Shown in pieces: positions 1 to 5,496 of a stretch of DNA of 5,496 nucleotides (within the stretch, counting starts at the first letter, position 1; every line of letters starts with the position of its first letter). Both the position numbers and the translations under genes were made by a program. The notes under the pieces were generated by a model. The model had not been told where the DNA came from. It did not search any database and saw only the letters and a program-made list of their open reading frames with translations. The stretch comes from Acidobacteriaceae bacterium (lineage in GTDB: Bacteria; Acidobacteriota; Terriglobia; Bryobacterales; Bryobacteraceae). The DNA lies in the NCBI GenBank assembly GCA_019245255.1, contig JAFARV010000346.1, forward strand, positions 1 to 5,496. The letters are read 5' to 3'.

Positions 1-204
1 GGTTCCCACGTTCGCGTCAATTAAGAGTTCTTCACGGAGTTCGCGTGCAAGCGCTTGCTGCGGGGTTTCGCCCGGCTCGACTTTGCCTCCGGGGAACTCC
101 CATTTGAGCGGGTGACGATCTGCCCTTCTCCGCTGTCCGACAAGCACCCGTCCGTCGCGGTGGCTGATCGCCGCCGAGACAAGCAGCGGTGGTCGTGTTC
201 TCAA
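1..204 (-). CDS. Nudix hydrolase, MutT-like, N-terminal part (cut by window edge)
   Basis: Nudix enzymes hydrolyse nucleoside diphosphates linked to another moiety. The MutT group cleans 8-oxo-dGTP from the nucleotide pool in the cytoplasm. The 68 visible residues carry an N-terminal beta strand (LLVSAAI, 7-13), DGRVLVGQRRR (17-27), the MutT-style WEFPGGKVEPGE (35-46) and the helix ALARELREEL (51-60). The Nudix box G-X5-E-X7-R-E-U-X-E-E-X-G-U maps to G40, E46, R54, E55, E58 and E59, so the metal-binding glutamates are intact. The usual Gly near the end of the box is Leu61. I place the start at a TTG (204-202) because an AGGA lies 10 nt upstream and the length before the first strand fits MutT proteins. 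No in-frame ATG exists before a stop at 255-253. The C-terminal half is outside the window, so substrate specificity cannot be judged. The gene is divergent from the coiled-coil gene. The fold is near certain; the MutT role is likely only. Confidence 0.9.
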   Translation of the reverse strand, partial: MRTRPPLLVSAAISHRDGRVLVGQRRRADRHPLKWEFPGGKVEPGETPQQALARELREELLIDANVGT

Positions 205-214
205 GTCGCTAATG

Positions 215-218
215 TCCT
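215..218 (-). promoter_or_regulatory. Ribosome-binding site of the Nudix gene
   Basis: AGGA on the minus strand lies 10 nt before the TTG at 204-202. It is the main reason for choosing this non-ATG start, since the reading frame offers no ATG or GTG nearby. Confidence 0.45.
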
Positions 219-281
219 GAGCCGGAGATTCGTATACAGCGCGGCCACGAGGTTACGCCTGCCCGCGCCAGTAGACGTGAA

Positions 282-295
282 ATGTACATGGTACC
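282..295. repeat. Two abutting perfect palindromes, possible operator
   Basis: ATGTACAT (282-289) is followed directly by GGTACC (290-295), both perfect palindromes. The site lies centrally between the divergent genes, where a regulator could act on both. Short palindromes of this size also arise by chance, so an operator role is only a suggestion. Confidence 0.2.
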
Positions 296-436
296 GGATG
301 AGCGGTGAAGGAATCGGTAAGTGGGCGGTTTGCGGTTCACATACCATTTCGGCTCGGGGTGAAACATAATGGTAATAAGCCACGTCAACTCGACTATCGC
401 GATTTGACCGCCGAGCAGTGTGCGCGCACATACGCA

Positions 437-443
437 AGAAGGA
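437..443 (+). promoter_or_regulatory. Ribosome-binding site of the coiled-coil gene
   Basis: AGAAGGA ends 12 nt before the ATG at 456. It favours that ATG over the in-frame GTG at 420, which has no purine-rich sequence upstream and would add a 12-residue tail unlike an ordinary N-terminus. The spacing is somewhat long. Confidence 0.5.
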
Positions 444-455
444 AATTCATTCTCT

Positions 456-1349
456 ATGAGCAGTAACGTTCAGCAGCCGACCTATATTATTCCCCCTCCC
501 TCGAGCCCGAACTGGCGGACGCCTCTACTGATCGGAATCCTGGTGATCCTGGCAGCCGCGAACATCTATTTGTTCGTGCAGCTGGAGCGTGTCCGGACCG
601 AGCAGCGCAATGAGATGGCGAGGCTGAAGGATGATTTGAACGGCACCATCGAGAAGCTACGGCTGGATTCTTCGGAAGCAGTGCAGCGGGCACGGCGAAA
701 TCTGGATACGCTACAGGCTCAACTGGAACAGCAGCGCCGCGCGGCGGACCGCGCCGTGGGACAAGCAAAAGTGGAAGCGCAGAAGCGCGTGGAGGCGTTG
801 CAGGCTGAGCAACAGAAGCAGCAGCAGATCATTGCCGACGTGAAGCAGACGGCCGACACGGCGACCACCAAGCTGAATGATGTCAGCACCGATGTGGGCA
901 ATGTGAAATCCGATCTCGGCAACACCAAGAGCCAGTTGGAACAGACAATCGCAAACCTGAAGCACGCGACGGGTGAACTCGACAGCCATGCCAGCCTGAT
1001 CGCAACGAACGGATCGGAACTCAAGGCGCTGCGCGAGCTCGGTGAAAGGAATTACACGGAATTCAAACTTACCAAGCAGAAGGATCCGACACGCGTCGCC
1101 GATGTGATGCTGCAACTGAGAAAAACGGACCCCAAGCGGAACAAGTTCACGGTCATGATCACGGCAGACGACGTGACGGTGGAAAAGAAGGATCGAACGA
1201 TCAACGAACCCATTCAGTTCCTGACCAGGAAGGCGAATCAGCCGTACGAGCTGGTGGTAAATAGCGTAGGCAAAAATAGCATTGCCGGCTACCTGGCGAC
1301 ACCAAAAGTACAAACGCCACGGCCGAGCGCCGGGACAGCAGGGTTTTAA
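456..1349 (+). CDS. Single-pass membrane protein with long coiled coil and C-terminal globular domain
   Basis: I do not recognise a named family with certainty. The 297-residue product starts with a Pro-rich, almost uncharged tail (1-22, including IIPPPSSP). One hydrophobic segment follows at about 23-42 (LLIGILVILAAANIYLFV). Residues 43-130 are a charged, Gln/Glu/Arg/Ala-rich coiled coil. A second heptad-like stretch at about 135-195 (KLNDVSTDVGNVKSDL, then TKSQLEQTIANLK) resembles trimeric or rod-like stalks. Residues 199-284 look like a compact beta-rich domain (NYTEFKL, KFTVMITADD, YELVVNSV, AGYLATPK), ending in a Pro/Ser/Gly tail. There is no cleavable signal and no cysteine. Topology is ambiguous: a signal-anchor with the rod in the periplasm is plausible, but positive residues follow the membrane segment. 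The bacilliredoxin gene begins 22 nt downstream on the same strand, so co-transcription is likely. The role may be envelope scaffolding or sensing, which is inference. Confidence 0.88.
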   Translation: MSSNVQQPTYIIPPPSSPNWRTPLLIGILVILAAANIYLFVQLERVRTEQRNEMARLKDDLNGTIEKLRLDSSEAVQRARRNLDTLQAQLEQQRRAADRAVGQAKVEAQKRVEALQAEQQKQQQIIADVKQTADTATTKLNDVSTDVGNVKSDLGNTKSQLEQTIANLKHATGELDSHASLIATNGSELKALRELGERNYTEFKLTKQKDPTRVADVMLQLRKTDPKRNKFTVMITADDVTVEKKDRTINEPIQFLTRKANQPYELVVNSVGKNSIAGYLATPKVQTPRPSAGTAGF

Positions 1350-1371
1350 GATTGTCATAGCAGAAACTTTC

Positions 1372-1803
1372 ATGCGTTATCCAGAACCACTCATTGCGCC
1401 AATGCGGCAGGACCTGACCCAGTACGGAGTTCAGGAGCTTCGAAGTCGTGAAGATGTCGACCGCGTGCTGGGCCCGAACTCCGGCACAGTGCTGGTCGTC
1501 ATCAACTCGGTGTGCGGCTGTGCCGCGGGCAAGGCGCGTCCGGCAATCGGCATGGCGCTGCAGCACGCCTCGAAGCCCGACATTGCGGCCACTGTGTTCG
1601 CGGGAGCCGACCTCGACGCCGTGGCGCGAGTCCGCGAATTACTGGCCGCTTACCCGCCGTCGTCGCCTTCTATCGCCTTGTTTGAGGACGGCAAGCCGGT
1701 CTATATGCTACACCGGCATCAGATCGAATCGCGCGAGGCGCCTGAAATCGCCAAGATGCTGACGCGCGCATTTGATCAACATTGCGCGACGGCAAAACAA
1801 TAG
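1372..1803 (+). CDS. Bacilliredoxin, BrxA/BrxB (YphP/YqiW) family
   Basis: Family members are thioredoxin-fold cytoplasmic proteins that remove bacillithiol from S-bacillithiolated proteins through a Cys-Gly-Cys site. The 143-residue product matches the usual length of about 145. It shows the family N-terminus YPEPLIAPMRQDL (3-15), a beta strand TVLVVINS (39-46), the CGC motif at 48-50 followed by AAGKARP, the conserved YPPSSPSIALF (94-104) and the HRHQIE segment (114-119). The ATG at 1372 gives the family N-terminus. A longer frame from 1282 would overlap the upstream gene and add an unrelated extension. No strong Shine-Dalgarno is visible, so translation may be coupled to the preceding gene, whose stop lies 22 nt upstream. 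A third cysteine (138) is near the C-terminus. Whether this host makes bacillithiol cannot be seen here; the protein could act on another low-molecular-weight thiol. Confidence 0.95.
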   Translation: MRYPEPLIAPMRQDLTQYGVQELRSREDVDRVLGPNSGTVLVVINSVCGCAAGKARPAIGMALQHASKPDIAATVFAGADLDAVARVRELLAAYPPSSPSIALFEDGKPVYMLHRHQIESREAPEIAKMLTRAFDQHCATAKQ

Positions 1804-1806
1804 CAC

Positions 1807-1828
1807 CTGGATCCGAACTCGGGTTCAG
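1807..1828 (+). terminator. Hairpin at the convergent gene ends, possible terminator without U-tract
   Basis: The plus-strand RNA can form a 9-bp stem, CTGGATCCG with CGGGTTCAG, around an AACT loop, including two G-U pairs. It starts 3 nt after the bacilliredoxin stop and reaches the stop codon of the convergent gene. AAAA rather than a T-run follows it, so it is not a classic intrinsic terminator. On the minus strand the two G-U pairs become A-C mismatches. It may protect the 3' end or act with Rho. Confidence 0.3.
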
Positions 1829-3534
1829 AAAAGTGCGGTGACATTGCGAGCTGCGGCACCTGCGTCGCGCAGGCGCGCACCTTCCTGGAGGAGGTAGAAC
1901 CGGTCTGCCTTCACACCCGCAAAGTGTTGATGCGCGCCGCTCGGCCAAGCCACATCGAGGGACTCGATTATCAAAGCCGAACCAAGACCAAAGTGCACGC
2001 GCAAATCGCTCTGCGAGAGATAGCTGCCGCCTCCCATCACTTCGCGTATTTGCGTCATGCCGTTGGCACGCAGCTTCACGCGCGCACCCATCGCATCCCG
2101 ATTGCTTTTCGTGCCGGCAAGCCGCAGGTTGAGGAAATGGTTCGAACCGCCGCTGTTCCGCAGCAATAGCGGCGGATCGCCGCTGTTGCCAACCACGATA
2201 TCGACGTTTCCATCGTTATCAAAATCTCCGAAGGCGGCGCCGCGGCCAAGATGCGGAATCGAGAACCCTGTGCCGGCTTGTGCGGTCACATCGACGAATT
2301 TGCCTTGGGAATCGTTGTGGAACAGTAAGTTCAGCTGCTTGTAGTGGCCGTTCTTACGCGCCGTTTCGATGCCCTGATACACGTGACCGTTCGCCACAAA
2401 CAGATCCAGCCAGCCGTCATTATCGTAGTCGAAAAATCCTCCTCCAAACCCGAGGTATTGCGTGCTGATGGGCGCTATACCGACGCGGCGAGTTACTTCT
2501 TCAAATCTGCCGTGCCCGGTATTGAGCCAGATATGATCGCCCTGATCCTGAAAGTCGGAGACGTACAGGTCAAGGAAGCCATCGTTGTTGTAATCACCAA
2601 GGGACAGACACATTGCTGCCATGGTGCCGCCGTCTTCGTTGGTAGCGACTCCGGCGTTCAGGCCTACTTCTTTGAAGGTTCCATTGTGCTCATTGTGGAA
2701 TAGCTCGAGTTCCTGTCCGTCGTTAGCGACGAATAAGTCGGGCCAGCCGTCGTTGTCGTAGTCACCCGCCAGTACGGAAAGATTCTTGCCGTTGGGGTTG
2801 TACACCCCGGCTTGCTTAGTGACGTTCGTGAAGGTGCCGTCGCCGTTGTTGTGATAGAGGATGGCGGGCGATCCACCGTACTGCTGAGGCGGGCAACTGG
2901 ATTGCACGCCTTCGACACTGCAAGTCTGGACCGAATCGGGGCCGAAGTTCACGTAGGCGCCGGCGTACAGATCCAGGCGGCCGTCGCGGTCGTAGTCAAA
3001 GAACACAGCGCCGGTGTGCAGACGGGCTCCGAAATCGAGACCGTCGACGTGCGCCTTTGCCGTTACATCGCTGAAAGTGCCGTTGCCGTTGTTGTGGTAG
3101 AGGATGTTGCGTCCGTACTGGGTGACGTAGAGGTCAGGATGACCGTCGTTGTCGTAATCGCCCCAGACGCAGCCGAGGCCATAAGCGTCGCCAAGCACGC
3201 CTGCTGTCTCGGTGACATCGGTGAACGTCCCATCGCCGTTGTTGCGATAGAGCGCGTTGCGTGCGGAACCGCCGCGGCCGTAGCGCTCACGGCCATTCAC
3301 GAAGTAGATATCCTGCCAGCCGTCGCCATCGAAGTCGGCAACGCACACACCGGGCCCGGCCTCCTCGAGGATGGTTGCAATGTCCTTATGGCCTTTGTAG
3401 TGGGTGAAGTGAATGCCGGATGTGGCAGCGACGTCAGTGAACGTATAGGGTGGCCGGAGCAACGAGGCCAGCGCGACCGCGCCAAGAATGGTGGCCGCGA
3501 TGATAGCTTTCAGCAAGCAAGCATTCTTACACAA
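1825..3534 (-). CDS. Exported CRTAC1-family protein: FG-GAP/VCBS beta-propeller with ASPIC/UnbV C-terminal domain
   Basis: The 569-residue product starts with a Sec-type signal or anchor (K3, K9, hydrophobic 10-24, ALA-S near 21-24). Seven calcium-loop motifs of the form DxDxDGxxD begin at D67, D126, D180, D258, D314 (DYNNDG, one Asp replaced by Asn), D369 and D437, which suits a seven-bladed integrin-alpha-like propeller. Between them recur units such as NNGDGTFTDVT (98-108, 148-158, 229-239). C205 and C214 between loops 3 and 4 could form a disulfide. Residues 466-550 match ASPIC/UnbV (SNRDAMGARVKL, GGGSYLSQSDLRVHFGLG, WPSG). The family is extracellular or envelope-located and its substrate is unknown; adhesion or glycan/protein binding is the usual guess. 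The start is a TTG at 3534-3532, the first possible start after an in-frame stop at 3591-3589. TTG at 3516-3514 (giving MLKAIIAAT) is a good alternative. It lies downstream of the receptor gene on the same strand. Confidence 0.94.
   Translation of the reverse strand: MCKNACLLKAIIAATILGAVALASLLRPPYTFTDVAATSGIHFTHYKGHKDIATILEEAGPGVCVADFDGDGWQDIYFVNGRERYGRGGSARNALYRNNGDGTFTDVTETAGVLGDAYGLGCVWGDYDNDGHPDLYVTQYGRNILYHNNGNGTFSDVTAKAHVDGLDFGARLHTGAVFFDYDRDGRLDLYAGAYVNFGPDSVQTCSVEGVQSSCPPQQYGGSPAILYHNNGDGTFTNVTKQAGVYNPNGKNLSVLAGDYDNDGWPDLFVANDGQELELFHNEHNGTFKEVGLNAGVATNEDGGTMAAMCLSLGDYNNDGFLDLYVSDFQDQGDHIWLNTGHGRFEEVTRRVGIAPISTQYLGFGGGFFDYDNDGWLDLFVANGHVYQGIETARKNGHYKQLNLLFHNDSQGKFVDVTAQAGTGFSIPHLGRGAAFGDFDNDGNVDIVVGNSGDPPLLLRNSGGSNHFLNLRLAGTKSNRDAMGARVKLRANGMTQIREVMGGGSYLSQSDLRVHFGLGSALIIESLDVAWPSGAHQHFAGVKADRFYLLQEGARLRDAGAAARNVTALF
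2828..3253 (-). repeat. Imperfect 33-bp repeats inside the propeller gene
   Basis: Three copies at 2828-2860, 3071-3103 and 3221-3253 differ from the first copy at 4 and 5 of 33 positions respectively. Each encodes the same protein motif (LYxNNGDGTF or a close variant), so they reflect blade duplication rather than a mobile or regulatory repeat. Shorter shared stretches encode DYDNDG, for example 2743-2763. Such repeats could recombine and change blade number. Confidence 0.75.
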
Positions 3535-3541
3535 ATGGGAA

Positions 3542-3579
3542 ACACCCGCCCGGCTCGTTGGTTTGAGCAGGACGGGTGT
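3542..3579 (-). terminator. GC-rich hairpin after the TonB receptor gene, possible terminator or RNA stem covering the next gene's RBS
   Basis: Stem arms ACACCCG (3542-3548) and CGGGTGT (3573-3579) pair perfectly. After one mismatch two more G-C pairs follow, and after another a 4-bp GCTC/GAGC stem, giving 13 pairs in total with an 8-nt loop (3557-3564). It lies 27 nt after the receptor stop. On the minus strand the stem is followed only by TTCCCATTT, a weak U-tract, so termination may be partial. Its downstream arm holds the only G-rich sequence (GGCGGG) close to the TTG start at 3534, so it could also limit translation of the propeller gene. An AT-rich patch just upstream (about 3588-3595) is a weak -10 candidate. 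Confidence 0.55.
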
Positions 3580-3606
3580 GCGATGCGATTATTTATGGTG
3601 CGCCGT

Positions 3607-5496
3607 TTAGAAGTACAGTTTCGCGCCAAATTGGAAGACGCGAGGATCGTACACCGACGTGACCTGTCCGAAGTTACTCTGACTGAACGAAGTGCTCACG
3701 CCATTCGGCTGAGTATGGTTAAACGTGTTGAAGGTTTCGATACGCAGTTCGAAACGGCTGCCGCGCTGTTCGCTGAACAGGAAATCTTTGAAAAGCGCGA
3801 GATTCCAGTCCTGGCGTCCGGGTCCGCGGTAGGCACCCGCCTTCAGGTTGCCCCAGGCTCCGACAACGGGGAGTGCGAATCCGCTCCCGGAGATCCACCC
3901 GGTCTGCGAGTTGATGCTGTGCGGCTGCGAAACCGCTCCCACAACGTCGGGCCGGTTGCTCGAATTCGGAAGTCCGTTCGAACCTTGGTTGCCGCCGAGC
4001 GTAATCTGGAGAGGTAAGCCGGTTTCGGCGGTTACCACACCCGAGAGCTGCCACCCTCCGATGGTGGTCTTGACCAGGCGGTTACCAGTGGTTCGGAAGA
4101 ACGGAAGGTCGTATACGAAATTGGCTACGAAGACGTGAGTGCGGTCGAAGTTGCTCGGACCCTGGTCATAGGCACGATTATAGGGATCGGTCACGTTTGT
4201 AAGATCGCCGTTGTTGACTCCCGCCACTTCATCGACGGACCGCGAGAAAGTATAAGCGCCTTCGAGGCTCAGATCCTTCATCTGCGACCTCAAATCGAGT
4301 TGGAGCGAATTGTAATGCGAGTTCTCCGCGTTTTCAGACATCCGGAGAGAGCCGAAACCAGTGTACGGGACCACCTGGTTGAATTGAACCTGTTTGTTGA
4401 TGATCGCTGCGAGCTGGCTCTGATCAGGCAAGTTTGTCTCGCGATAATCGTTCAGGTGCCGGCCCACGTTGCCGACATACGAGGCCGAAGCAACAGTGCT
4501 CTTCGCAAGTTGACGCTGGAGACCGAAGCTATATTGATAGGTCTGCGGCGGTTTGTAGTCGGTGCCCGCCATACCTGTGATGCTCGGCACACTGATGGGA
4601 GCGACTAAGGCATTACCGCTGCTGGCGCTGACATTCGGATTCGAGAACAGAATGTTGTTGAAGGTCACGGAGGAACTGAACGGAACGTTCGGTCCGCCGT
4701 TATATCTGTCGTTTCCTTCTACGCGTTCATAGAAGATACCGAAGCCGCCCCGAATAACAGTTTTCCCGTCACCGGCGAAATCGTATGCGAAACCGACACG
4801 CGGTCCAAACGTACCCCAGTGGTTGTCAACCAGCCCTTTGGGGATACCGTTCTTTCCTTCGATGCCGATTCCGTTCAGGTAGAACAGATAACCGTTAAGA
4901 AGCGGATTTGGGCTCGGCCCAAGTCCCGGGCTCGTCGGGAGGATCGCGTTCGGGTTGTTTGGGTTGAGGATCGCGCGGTCGGCCGGGTTGTACAAGTTGG
5001 GATAGAAGTTCGAGCCGCGATCGTTTGCTTCATATGCGTGCGGAATGCCATCCCAGCGGAGCCCCAGGTTCAGGGTCAGACGGGTATTCACGCGCCAGTT
5101 GTCCTGGAAGTAGGCAGCCCAGGATACGTTATTCCAGTGACCTGCATCCTGAACGGCTAATTCCGTGTAGGAGTTGGCCAGACCCAGCAGGTAATCCGCG
5201 AAGTCCACTCCTGTGTAGCTGCCATTGAACCCGAACTGACCTTGCGTGTTGCCGAACAGGTCCTGGATTTTCTTGTATAACGCCCAGCTACCGCCGAATT
5301 TCAATTGGTGCGCGCCGCGGAGCCAGGAGACGTCGTCCCGGATCTGGTAATCGTCGGCTTTGTTGTGCCAGGGGAAGCTGGTGGAATCGTATTGCGTACC
5401 CGTGCTGCCTTGCAGGAGGATGCCGGGAATCCGATTCTCATTGTTCGGCCCGGAGAACAGTCTGGGAACACTAAAACCGCTTGGCTGAGAAACTAC
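3607..5496 (-). CDS. TonB-dependent outer-membrane receptor, Oar-like, C-terminal part (cut by window edge)
   Basis: These receptors import bulky substrates such as glycans, peptides or siderophores across the outer membrane using TonB energy. The 629 visible residues form the later part of the 22-strand barrel. Alternating amphipathic strands and long loops rich in Asn/Gly/Tyr/Pro include YFQDNWRVNTRLTLNLGLRWD (about 132-152), the RVGFAYDF and VIRGGFGIFYER strands, YQYSFGLQRQL, the NFVYDLPFF segment, the GGWQLSGVVTAETGLPLQI region, and WNLALFKDF with FELRIETFNTFNHTQ near the end. The protein ends in FGAKLYF with a terminal Phe, the usual signal for barrel assembly by BAM. The frame is open to the window edge, so the real start lies beyond it; a TTG at 5304-5302 is internal, since the 64 residues before it continue the barrel. 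Family members are about 1000-1200 residues with an N-terminal carboxypeptidase-like domain and plug, neither visible here. The substrate is unknown. The propeller gene follows 72 nt downstream. Confidence 0.95.
   Translation of the reverse strand, partial: VVSQPSGFSVPRLFSGPNNENRIPGILLQGSTGTQYDSTSFPWHNKADDYQIRDDVSWLRGAHQLKFGGSWALYKKIQDLFGNTQGQFGFNGSYTGVDFADYLLGLANSYTELAVQDAGHWNNVSWAAYFQDNWRVNTRLTLNLGLRWDGIPHAYEANDRGSNFYPNLYNPADRAILNPNNPNAILPTSPGLGPSPNPLLNGYLFYLNGIGIEGKNGIPKGLVDNHWGTFGPRVGFAYDFAGDGKTVIRGGFGIFYERVEGNDRYNGGPNVPFSSSVTFNNILFSNPNVSASSGNALVAPISVPSITGMAGTDYKPPQTYQYSFGLQRQLAKSTVASASYVGNVGRHLNDYRETNLPDQSQLAAIINKQVQFNQVVPYTGFGSLRMSENAENSHYNSLQLDLRSQMKDLSLEGAYTFSRSVDEVAGVNNGDLTNVTDPYNRAYDQGPSNFDRTHVFVANFVYDLPFFRTTGNRLVKTTIGGWQLSGVVTAETGLPLQITLGGNQGSNGLPNSSNRPDVVGAVSQPHSINSQTGWISGSGFALPVVGAWGNLKAGAYRGPGRQDWNLALFKDFLFSEQRGSRFELRIETFNTFNHTQPNGVSTSFSQSNFGQVTSVYDPRVFQFGAKLYF

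Larger units (their letters stand above)
205..455. other. Divergent intergenic region between Nudix gene and coiled-coil gene
   Basis: These 251 bases must carry the promoters of both divergent genes. Nothing in them reads as a gene or a known RNA. Candidate plus-strand elements are TTGACC (404-409), a good -35 match with only a weak -10 about 17-19 nt later (CACATA, CATACG), and CATAAT (365-370), a 5/6 match to a -10 box without a convincing -35 at normal spacing. On the minus strand TATACG near 238-233 is a weak -10 candidate. Two abutting palindromes (282-295) and a short direct repeat, GCGGTTT then GCGGTTC (about 325-338), lie in the middle. None of these is decisive, because promoter consensus in this lineage is poorly constrained. 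Confidence 0.5.

Noticed and set aside
55..369. Plus-strand open frame of 104 codons
   Set aside because: It runs antisense through the Nudix gene, whose Nudix box is unmistakable on the minus strand. Its protein shows no domain-like pattern.
420..455. GTG at 420 as start of the coiled-coil gene
   Set aside because: No ribosome-binding sequence precedes it, whereas AGAAGGA precedes the ATG at 456.
1282..1371. Upstream ATG extending the bacilliredoxin by 30 residues
   Set aside because: It overlaps the preceding gene by 68 nt, and the added residues do not match the family, which begins close to the ATG at 1372.
711..1373. Minus-strand open frame of 220 codons opposite the coiled-coil gene
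   Set aside because: Its Leu/Arg/His/Cys-rich composition is typical of the complement of a Gln/Lys/Glu-rich coiled-coil gene, and the plus-strand protein has clear architecture.
2812..4017. Long plus-strand open frame of 401 codons spanning parts of two minus-strand genes
   Set aside because: Its repeated AVAVVVIED-like stretches are the antisense reading of the calcium-loop and NGDGTF repeats. It bridges the propeller gene and the receptor gene, both of which are well supported on the other strand.
4135..4608. Plus-strand open frame of 157 codons within the receptor gene
   Set aside because: It is antisense to a barrel-coding region with strong family features, and no ribosome-binding site or domain was seen.
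5302..5304. TTG as the true start of the TonB receptor
   Set aside because: The frame continues open to the window edge and the 64 residues upstream read as receptor sequence, so this is an internal Leu codon.
1..5496. tRNA, rRNA, CRISPR, insertion sequence, prophage or defence genes
   Set aside because: No tRNA-like cloverleaf, spaced repeats, transposase, integrase or nuclease motifs were seen on either strand.

Overview
This looks like a chromosomal window from a high-GC Gram-negative soil-type bacterium. Acidobacteriota (Terriglobia-like) is the best guess. That is inferred from three things seen together: a large Oar-like TonB-dependent receptor with no SusD partner visible, a CRTAC1-type FG-GAP/VCBS protein with an ASPIC/UnbV C-terminus, and a bacilliredoxin of the BrxA/BrxB family. 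No rRNA or other taxonomic marker is present.

Layout from left to right. Positions 1-204 (minus) hold the N-terminal part of a Nudix/MutT hydrolase cut by the left window edge. Positions 205-455 are a divergent intergenic region. Positions 456-1349 and 1372-1803 (both plus) form a two-gene unit: a single-pass membrane protein with a long coiled coil, then the bacilliredoxin, 22 nt apart. This unit converges with 1825-3534 (minus), the CRTAC1/ASPIC protein, with only 21 nt between the stop codons. A 72-nt gap with a GC-rich hairpin separates that gene from 3607-5496 (minus), the C-terminal 629 residues of a TonB-dependent receptor whose N-terminus lies beyond the right edge.

Functionally there are three blocks. 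The first is nucleotide-pool or general Nudix hydrolysis. The second is an envelope coiled-coil protein possibly tied to thiol redox repair through its bacilliredoxin neighbour. The third is an outer-membrane receptor followed by an exported calcium-binding beta-propeller protein, which may act at the cell surface. The links inside the second and third blocks are inferred from gene order only.

No tRNA, rRNA, CRISPR array, insertion sequence or attachment site was seen. I do not see a clear new defence or mobile system. The most noteworthy points are the coiled-coil/bacilliredoxin pair, the receptor/propeller pair with a hairpin covering the likely ribosome-binding region, and an altered Nudix-box glycine.
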